NCBI GenBank assembly: GCA_013368325.1
Contig: JAACJK010000220.1
Span: 868,001-932,000 of the forward strand
Reading direction: 5' to 3'
From: Ephemerocybe angulata
Taxonomy: Eukaryota; Basidiomycota; Agaricomycetes; Agaricales; Psathyrellaceae
Length of the DNA stretch: 64,000 bases
Shown here: piece by piece, positions 56,485 through 64,000 of the stretch
How positions within the stretch are numbered: position 1 is the stretch's first letter
Layout: every line of letters starts with the position of its first letter
Program-made: the position numbers and the translations under genes
The notes under the pieces: generated by a model
What the model saw: the letters and a program-made list of their open reading frames with translations, nothing else
What the model was told of the DNA's origin: nothing
Databases searched by the model: none

Positions 56485-59416
56485 TTACCAGAGTCCCACC
56501 CCAAGAGGGTCTATGTTGCCTGCAGGCTTCGTTTCCGGCGGAGGACTCCGTGGGCGGGTGCTTCTCGACTGGGCGCCAGTCTGCGGTCGCGAGATCTGGC
56601 GCGATGGTATCGTCGGAATTGTAGGGTCAAGGGGAAGCGAGCTGAGAGGTTCCGCTACAAGAGACGGCGGTACAGGCGAAACATCAGCGCGTGGTTGATT
56701 TGAAGGGGCAGGCGAGCCCCAGGGGTTCTCGTCAAATAGGGACGGATTAGCCGCCGAACGGGAACCTGAAGTCGTGGCCCAGGGATTCGAAAGGTTCATC
56801 GCAGGCAAGGGTGCTGCTCCTGGCTGCGAGGCCGTGGAACCTTCCTCACCCCAAGCTCTTAGGTTATCTCGGCTGCGCAACTCCGATGTCTTCTGGCTGC
56901 CTGGATTATCCTCGCCAGTCGCGTAGATCAGATCCTTCGCGATGCCTGTGTACGCGTTCTGTGCAACAGATATGGCAGTTGTCGCGTTGGAGGAAAGCTT
57001 TCCCCATAGTGATTTAACGCCACTACTTGATAGGATATCTGGGGAACGACTCCACGAGAGAGGCGACGATGCAGATGAGGAAGCGTGTGATCGCGTAGGA
57101 GTGGACCTTGTGCCAGCAGGTGAAATTCCATCACGCCCTGCATGTCCCGTTGAAGAAGGGGTAGGAAGGGATAAAGATGGGGCCGATAACGAAAGCTCGT
57201 GCAAGCCCCTCTCCAGTGTCGGTGATGTGCTCCGTGAGGTAGAGAGGGGTAGGCTCAGCGTTTGCGACGAAGCGAGCGGAACAGTGGAAGCGGAGGGTGA
57301 CGGGGTGACGGCGCCTGAAGGCGTAGTTGATCGGTCAGTTACCGGGTCGTCTTCGGCGCCTTCGATGGGACCTACAACCTCTGGCCCTCGCGGAGCGTGT
57401 ACCCTCCCATTCATCTCTTCGTCCGTTCGTCCATAGAGCTCGTGCCAGAACCGTATATTCTTGGGGTTCGGGATGAGGACGCCCATGTCCCGGCCTTTGG
57501 GGTCGTCCAATGATGGGTCATAAGAAGGGTTCGTATTCAGGGCGACTTCTTGAGGCGAGTTGAAGAAATCCCAAACGCTAACGGTCCGCTCGCAGGGTGG
57601 CGGTCCCTGCCCATCGCCCACTTTCCGATCCTTCTCATAGTTGAACAGGAACGTGCCGTACTGACATGAGTAGAGGTTGTAAAACAACTGCCGCAGGAAA
57701 CGCTCGTTGAATTCAAAGCGCTCGGGGAATTGGCGTTGGACCTGTCGAACGGACTCGAGGAATTGGTGGAAGATAGGACTCGTCTCCTTGACGTGCTCGT
57801 TTGACGCAAAACGGTTTTGTACAGAGGTGAAGAAGGCTTGCGCAGCCTCCGCGCCACTTCCAGGTTCCGCCGTTTGTGTAACTTGGACAAAGTTCTTGGG
57901 TGACGAGAGATGGCCGCAGCGATCAAGGAATCTGTGACCATAGGAAAGCCAGTCCTTCTCGATAAGAATCTCGAACCCTCGAATAGTGCGGTAAAAGGGG
58001 TCCAAGCAGAGTTGTGACATCGCTGACAGCTGAGCGGTCCTGTCCCAGCCGTCTGAGCAATGTATTAGGACGTGCGATGAGTTGATGTGGACGTTCTTCA
58101 CAATGATCACGGTCCCTTCCATGACGGCCGAAAGGTGTCGAAGCCAACCCGACCGACGCAGGGCCTGCCGATCCAGAACAGCAAGGTCACCGGTGTTTGT
58201 GCTATCGGCACTGTTGATACTGGCGAGTAGCGTTTCCGATTCCCTAAGCGCTTCCACCACTTTCGACAACGAATCTCGCATTGTATGGATGTTGTCGATG
58301 CCAAGATAGACTTTCCGGCCGTCCTTGTAATGATCCATATTTTCCGTGCCCGCACCTTTCGCAGAGTTCGCAACAGCGTTCACCGTAGGTCGCGCGTCGA
58401 TGATAAGGTTCGTAGCAGTGGCTCCATATGCAGGGGTACTCGCAGTACGAGACTCGGGAGACCAGTGTGACTGGAAGATGGCTTCAATGAGCTTCTCGTC
58501 TTGCACAGATCGACTCTGCGTCAGTCCTGGCATAGGCTGGCTCGACCTAGTCAATGTTCCCTGTACAGTGTGTCAGCATCTCTATCTCACTAGAACTGCG
58601 AAGTACGAACATAGTTCGCCCAATGCAGGTAGGTCAGGACCGGGATGCGGCACTTGCTTCGATACTGGGAACCGTACTGCAAGGTGGTATCGCTGATTTT
58701 CGTTGGTACGACCAATCGAGATGGGTATGTCGAGCAGAACTGTCAAGACATGAGCATCAGGCCAGTCGAACAGATCCGAACTCCCGTACGGAATAATCCC
58801 TGTTGATATCTGTGAAGCGCCAGGCCTTGGTCCGAGTGCCGACTCCCATACGCCCGAACTCTTCCCTTGGTGAATATATCGACCAGCCATTGTTGGTCGG
58901 GAGTGGCGGGTTTGGCGTGTAGAAGAAGGCATACAGCTGCTCTATCGATTCTGCAAACGACATACGATTGAACACCGGGTAAGTATCTGAAATCCGAATT
59001 GACGTACTGGTTGCAGTTAACGCCCTCACACTTTCAAACACGTCCGAGGAGTTCGAGTCGTTATCGAAAGTGAAAGCAAAGTTTTCAAAGGTGCGAAGAT
59101 TGAAGCTCAAAGGCGATTTCCCTTGGAGGTTTTGAGGGAGCCGAGTTACGGTGGATATGAGGGGGTATGGGACCTGTCGATCCTCGATTAGAGAGGCACT
59201 TTAGCTAGATAAGGTACTCTGTACACACCCAGAGCTCCTTATCTTCGCCATCTTCTCTGTAGTGGAAGATGAAGTGATGCGCAGTGAGGTGGAGAGTCCC
59301 GATGGACGTCTTCCCGAACTTGGTGAATGCGACTTGCTCTACCTGCTATAAATCAACAAGGTTTTTGGAGAGCTGACGGGCATTCTGCGCACTTTTGGAA
59401 TACGTATGGCATCCAT
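56485..59416 (-). CDS. YMR1: Myotubularin-family phosphatase (Ymr1-like)
   Basis: Removes the 3-phosphate from PI(3)P or PI(3,5)P2. Start at the ATG at 59416 (MDAIRIPKVRRMP); after a short intron the PH-GRAM domain reads FGKTSIGTLHLTAHHFIFHYRE. Middle exons give SFNLRTFENFAF and LPTNNGWSIY. The large exon (58554-56485) has the CX5R active site HCSDGWDRTAQL (Cys, Asp, Arg), KDWLSYGHRFLDRCGH and FLRQLFYNLYSCQYGTFLFN. The C-terminal about 250 residues are disordered, Ser/Pro-rich. All active-site residues are present, so it should be an active member. Confidence 0.93.
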
Positions 59417-59754
59417 AGCTCACTTGGGATGGTAGTGGTCGTAACAAAGCTGGTAGACATGCATGAAAGAGAGAGAAATGGACCCAACGAGAGCACCACC
59501 CTTTGAGCTAAGGCTGTGGTTAGGTAATCCCATCAGTTATCGCAGACACCTTTTGGGTTTCTCAATTCTCTTTCTGAAGCCTTTCTTCCCTCCGCCATTG
59601 TCCAGTGCCTTCTGTGCGATACTGTATTTCTGAAGGCTTGCGTAGACGACTCTCTTTAAAGGGAGTGTGGCTATCAAATCTATACTCAGCATCCTGAGTA
59701 CATTTTAACATCTACAGAGCTATCCCTCATCCCTAACTACAATGCCGAGCACCC
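59417..59754. other. Intergenic, promoter side of YMR1 gene
   Basis: 338 bp upstream of the phosphatase start and downstream of the next gene on the same strand. CT-rich around 59560-59600. No gene seen. Confidence 0.4.
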
Positions 59755-60712
59755 TCAAGTATTCCTACTATGCGGCCTCGAATCTATCGGTTCAGCTCTC
59801 CACGACACCGTTACAGCTGAAGGAACATCCTGCTCTTCAACGCCCCGGGCATCTATCTCCACCTCATCCGCATTCGTAACCCTGACCTGCTCTTTCGCCA
59901 AATGGGACACATCCGCATACTGCGTAACCCTTCCGCGCCTCTTCTCATCGACCTCGACAATCGAAACCGACGTATTCCAGCACCGCGTGAATACCACGCC
60001 AGGCCCCAACTCGAGTCGGCCCTGAGCCAATCCAGCGTTGAAGAAGGTGCTGATGGTGCCCCCATGCGAGGTGACCAGGATGTTCGTGGTTTGGGCGGCA
60101 CTTTCCAAGGAATTCGCATCGGCAACTTCAAGTTCAAGTCCTTCACCTCCAGCCTTCGATGTATTCTTGTTCTTCTCAACGTGCTTGATAACTTCGTCCC
60201 ACCACGCCAAAGCGCGTCTGCCCAGCTGCTCGGTCGTCTCAATCGTCTTGTCGCTCCTCATAATCGCCTGCCTCGCGATCCCAGGCACTCGCGTACCCTC
60301 CAACGTCCCCATAAACTACGCGATTTAAACACATGGCCAAGTTAGATCTATACATATGCCTGTCGACTTTGACTCGAATGACTTACCCGCTCCCGAAGCT
60401 CCTTGCGCTCATGCAGCACAACCCCAGGGTCATGCTCTAACACAATCTCGGCAGTCTTCATGCAACGGATCGCATGCATGTCAGTTCCTGTTCATTCACT
60501 GCCACATTCGAAGCACCCACCTTCTTCGCCCGTATCAAATCACTCGAGTATGCGATATGAATAGGGGTCTCCTTCATCTTCTCGGCAAGCAGTCTCGCTT
60601 GCCGAAGACCCTCCTCGTTCAACTCCGTGTCGAGCTGGCCCTGAATCGTCCCATCCTTGTTTGCCGCCGTCTCGCCGTGGCGGACGATGAACACCCTCAG
60701 TTTGACCGGCAT
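59755..60712 (-). CDS. Histidine phosphatase (phosphoglycerate mutase-like)
   Basis: Starts at the ATG at 60712 (MPVKLRVFIVRHGET) with the RHG catalytic motif, then QGQLDTELNEEGLRQA and SSDLIRAKK. After the introns come ELRER and FMGTLEGTR (the glutamate-containing block), then VTSHGG with the second catalytic His. The C-terminal stretch has an extended acidic region. This pattern is that of TIGAR/fructose-2,6-bisphosphatase-like and broad-specificity phosphatases (e.g. yeast Det1); the substrate cannot be told from sequence. Ends at 59755. Confidence 0.85.
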
Positions 60713-61118
60713 CGCAATCGGGTGGAGAGGTTAAGAGAGGAAGAGATTGGAAGGTGGTGCGGGCGCCAGTGGCAACGGAAATGGGTGATAATCCATGAGC
60801 CGTCGACATGTCGTGATCGCAGCATCGTTGCAAACGCCTGCCCGTAGCCACACCTTCCTACGTACGCGGTATCCTGCGGTGGTAGGGAATCCATCGATAC
60901 ACGAGGCAGCGGCCAAGAAAAGGACGGAGAAACGGCAGACTTGCGTCAGAGACTCGGAGCAAGAAGTATACACCATACGAAGAAGACTACGTTTCCGATG
61001 AATTACAAATTTCTCGAATCTCCCAACGACATGTTACAAAAGAAGAGTCTAAACCATACAGTCCGAATCCCGAGCAACCTCGCGTTTGTCATTACATCCA
61101 CTCTCATTCACTATATCT
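60713..61118. other. Intergenic, 406 bp, no gene seen
   Basis: Between the phosphatase start and the Doa1 stop, both on the minus strand. It should carry the phosphatase promoter. No repeat or conserved frame seen. Confidence 0.4.
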
Positions 61119-64000
61119 TCACACCAACAGGACGAAAATCTCTGCGGAGATGCTGCGAATTCGGTCTTCAGAGAACGTGGACGAGGCGGAGCGTAGAAGG
61201 GGCTTCAACTGCCCTGTGGCGTCACCGCCAAGGGCCGCACCTGATTGCTTCGCGGCATAAACCTAAAAAAGAGGTTAACTATGCCTCACAGCTTTTAGGT
61301 AGTTGAAAACTTACAATATTTCCTACAGCTACCAAGGCCCGATAGGCGGCTTCCGAGTCGTTGGACTCCGCACCGACAACCTATGTAACAATCGTAAGCA
61401 AAGGAATGGCCTCCCAAGAAACTTGATCATACACCGAGCAAGGAGAGGAGTAGTTGGTCGCGCACGCCAGCATCCAGAGGAGACGAAACCCCAAGACAAG
61501 AGATGTTGAATAGCACCGTAACCAAGGCCACTCTAAGGTTCTTGCTGAAGAGTGTGTACGGCGCCTCCCCAATGCTCTCAAAGAGCTAAAACTCAGGTCA
61601 GATACTCGAACACAATTGCGGAAAACGAGATCCACTCACTTTGACCAGCCAAGAGCTATTGAGTTCTGTCCCCTCCTGGAACGCATTCGACAAAGTCCTG
61701 AACAGGAGCAGCATGTTCGTTTCTCTCGCCTTTGGAAGGGGAGACGACCAAGGACTTGTCCATTCTGCAGCTTTGAACAGTGCTTCGATAAACTTCTCTT
61801 TCACGTTGGAGTCACGGAAGACTGATGGAGAGTAGCCAAATAGCAGTCTTCCAAGGTCGATAACTAAAATAATCTCAGCCTATACCTTTAATCGAACAAG
61901 TGGATGTCACGCACCAGGGAATCGCTGAGATGCGGGCCACTTCTCCAGCACAGATATGATTTGCTCGACATGGCTGGCTGATAATGTGGTCGAGGACGGG
62001 CCGGGCAGTGGGGAAGCTGTCAAAGGCTGGAGGTGTGTGAAAATTTCACCGAACGCCTTGGTCTCTTCTGGGAACATTGCAAGGTTTGAAGTCGTCTGAA
62101 CAGCGCTTAACATGGGATGACATCATCAGAGGTATAGTAGGCACATACGATTTCCTGGCGCAAGACATCGTCGAACTGCTGAATCTTCGCTTGCATCGCG
62201 GTAACATTGGCTTGCTTGAATGTAACAGATTTTGACTAGAGCCGAGTCAATGGATAAGCGAGTCACTTCACATGGATTTACTTACGACTGGGAGGATCTT
62301 CTGAGATGGGGCGGCGGCTGGAGGAGCTGGAGTAGGTGTTCCAGTGTATCTTGAAGCACCAGTGTAGGGATCGGAGTAGTTGGTATTTGCCGAAGGGGCT
62401 TGAGCAGCAGGCTGAGCTCTGTATCTCGAAGCTCCAGTAAAAGGGTCCATGTACTCTGAAGGAGCGGTGTTCTGGCCCGTATTGGCGTTACTTCTGTACC
62501 TCGAAGCACCAGTGAAAGGATCGCGATACTCTTCGTTGCCCGTGCCGATGGCTACACCTGCAGTGTTCGTCTCGATGAACTTGACAACCTGGTCAATATA
62601 CGTCAAGTCTAGCTCGTTCGCCTGGAGGAAGCGTTGAGCAGCGCTATAAGGGTTCTCTGAAGGGATGGAATCAGCGGCCGTGGGTTACGTGCCCAACGCG
62701 AAGTGCTCACCGGAAACATTGTAAGGCAGCTTCAAAGGAGGAACACCGTCCTGGATGTCAACATCGAATACATAGTCGTATTCCTTGCCCTCGTAAAGCT
62801 GCTTTCGTCCCTGTCCAACAGCATCCACTACGTCTCCAATCTTCTGCCACGAGTTACTTGCGCTATCCCACTGAAAGCTCGGTCAGAAAAGTCATACTTC
62901 GTCCGGGAAAACAAGCGTACCTGATGAGCCTCCACCAGATCACCCTTCTTGATCATCTTGACCTCTCCAGGCTTCTTGCCTGTACGCAAGGTCAGCGGGC
63001 TTTTAAGAGGGGTACTAGCATAGTACTTACCAGGAGCAGAAAGCGCTTCAGGTCCAGGAAGGTCGCTCTTCTTCACATCCCCGATCTGCTGTGCGGGGAG
63101 TGCTTGACTTGCGACTTTGTCTTCATACTCCTTCAAATCCTCGGCAGATGCCCATCTCTCTTCTGACGCAGAGAAGACGCGCACTACGCCATCGCTCGTA
63201 CCGGTCACGATATCACCATTAGGCATGCTCGATACTGCCCACACCGAGATGGCGGGGTGAACGATGGTCTGCGTGCACTCGCCGCCTGAGGGAAGGCATA
63301 AGTCCTGACGGAAAGGACCAGTTAGGGGGGTATGACGCACCTTCCCAGACCCGAACTGTTCTATCCTCTCCAGACGACACGATGTTGCCATCTGGAAGCA
63401 CCGAGAGACTGTAAACAAAGGAAGTGTGACCGGAAAGAGAGTACACCAAGTCTCCACCCAGTGTCCAGACGCGGACTTCACTGTCGTTGGAGCAAGAGGC
63501 GAATCCGATGTCTGGTACGATGGCGAGCCCGCGCACCGCGTCCGTATGTCCCTTAAACGTTTGAATCGATTTGTGCTGCTGCCAGAGTCGAATCGTCTTG
63601 TCCGCAGAAGCTTCGGTAGTTCAGCACAAGTCGCCTGATTCCAGACTCAAGGGACTCACCCGTAAGATACTGATCCTCATCCACAATCAATACCGCCCAG
63701 ACCGAATATTCATGCCCCTTCAGCTCGTGTACCAGCTTCCAATCCTTCCACACCTTGGCTGTTCTTCGTGCACGTCCATCAGGGGGCCACCACAGGGATA
63801 AAAAACAGCACTCACTTGTCCCAAGATCCCGAGATAATCGTTCCCGCTGCACTGGCGTCTAACGCACATACGTTCTCGGTGTGTCCCACCAAGCTGAAGT
63901 CCGGATCGGCTTTCGGATTCGCGAGATTGAAGATGTTGATAACGGTGTCCTGGCCGCCAGTTACCGCGTAGCCTGTCGAGGACAATCATTAGTGGACCGA
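61119..64000 (-). CDS. DOA1: Doa1/PLAA (Ufd3), ubiquitin and Cdc48 adaptor; 5' end missing
   Basis: Binds ubiquitin and Cdc48/p97. Reading from the right edge: WD40 repeats (VGHTENVCALDAS, GTIISGSWDKTAKVW, LKGHEYSVWAVL, SGEDRTVRVWEG, GTSDGVVRVF), then the PFU ubiquitin-binding domain (GKEYDYVFDVDIQDG...LPYN). Three DPFTGASRYR-type repeats follow (62560-62340), as in human PLAA. The C-terminal PUL domain has LRQE, FIEALFKAAEW, LLFRTLSNAFQEG and NDSEAAYRALVAVGNI. Stop TGA 61119-61121. Many short introns. The first WD repeat and start codon lie beyond 64000. Confidence 0.93.

Overview
The window is nuclear DNA of a filamentous basidiomycete, most likely a wood- or litter-decaying member of the Agaricomycetes. 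Genes are dense on both strands and are broken by many short introns (about 50-57 nt where measured) with GT-AG ends. Two cellulose-active AA9 lytic polysaccharide monooxygenases (LPMOs) sit side by side. The retrotransposons and the seven-helix membrane family are of types common in that class. No rRNA, tRNA, CRISPR or bacterial-type operon was seen.

Region 1-10 kb is a nested transposon block. A complete Ty1/copia element (2120-8290, two 464-bp LTRs that read as identical, 5-bp target duplication CTGAG) has jumped into the gag gene of an older, decayed DIRS-like retroelement on the minus strand. Gag pieces of the older element lie at 8291-8951 and 1678-2119, and its reverse transcriptase at 303-1440. 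The older element abuts, and probably broke, a QDE-1-type RNA-dependent RNA polymerase gene, of which only the C-terminal end remains (about 9203-10009).

Region 10-22 kb holds a hypothetical protein, a vacuolar Ca2+/H+ exchanger, the NEDD8-activating E1 subunit Uba3, the TORC1 regulator Npr2, and, divergent from it with 96 bp between start codons, a chromodomain protein with a long unknown C-terminal half.

Region 22-30 kb contains a truncated AP endonuclease (Apn1) fragment abutting a frame-broken, Thr-rich secreted CBM19-like protein, a 1.8-kb stretch without a recognisable gene, and the AA9 pair.

Region 30-44.5 kb is housekeeping: methylenetetrahydrofolate reductase, a Ypt6/Rab6 GTPase, Tap42 (PP2A/TOR), a secreted heme peroxidase with a C-terminal hydrophobic anchor, the telomere protein Pot1, an F-box protein and a hypothetical protein.

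Region 44.5-51 kb is accessory: an inverted-repeat segment, a tandem family of seven-helix membrane proteins (two genes and one remnant), and a 189-bp Tourist/Harbinger-like MITE with TTA target duplications.

Region 51-64 kb is again housekeeping: a Fhit-type hydrolase, Ade4, S-adenosylmethionine synthetase, a myotubularin-family phosphatase, a histidine phosphatase, and Doa1/PLAA, which runs off the right edge. Several products touch one-carbon, methyl and purine metabolism (MTHFR, SAM synthetase, Ade4) or TOR signalling (Npr2, Tap42). They are separated by unrelated genes, so I do not read them as a functional cluster.
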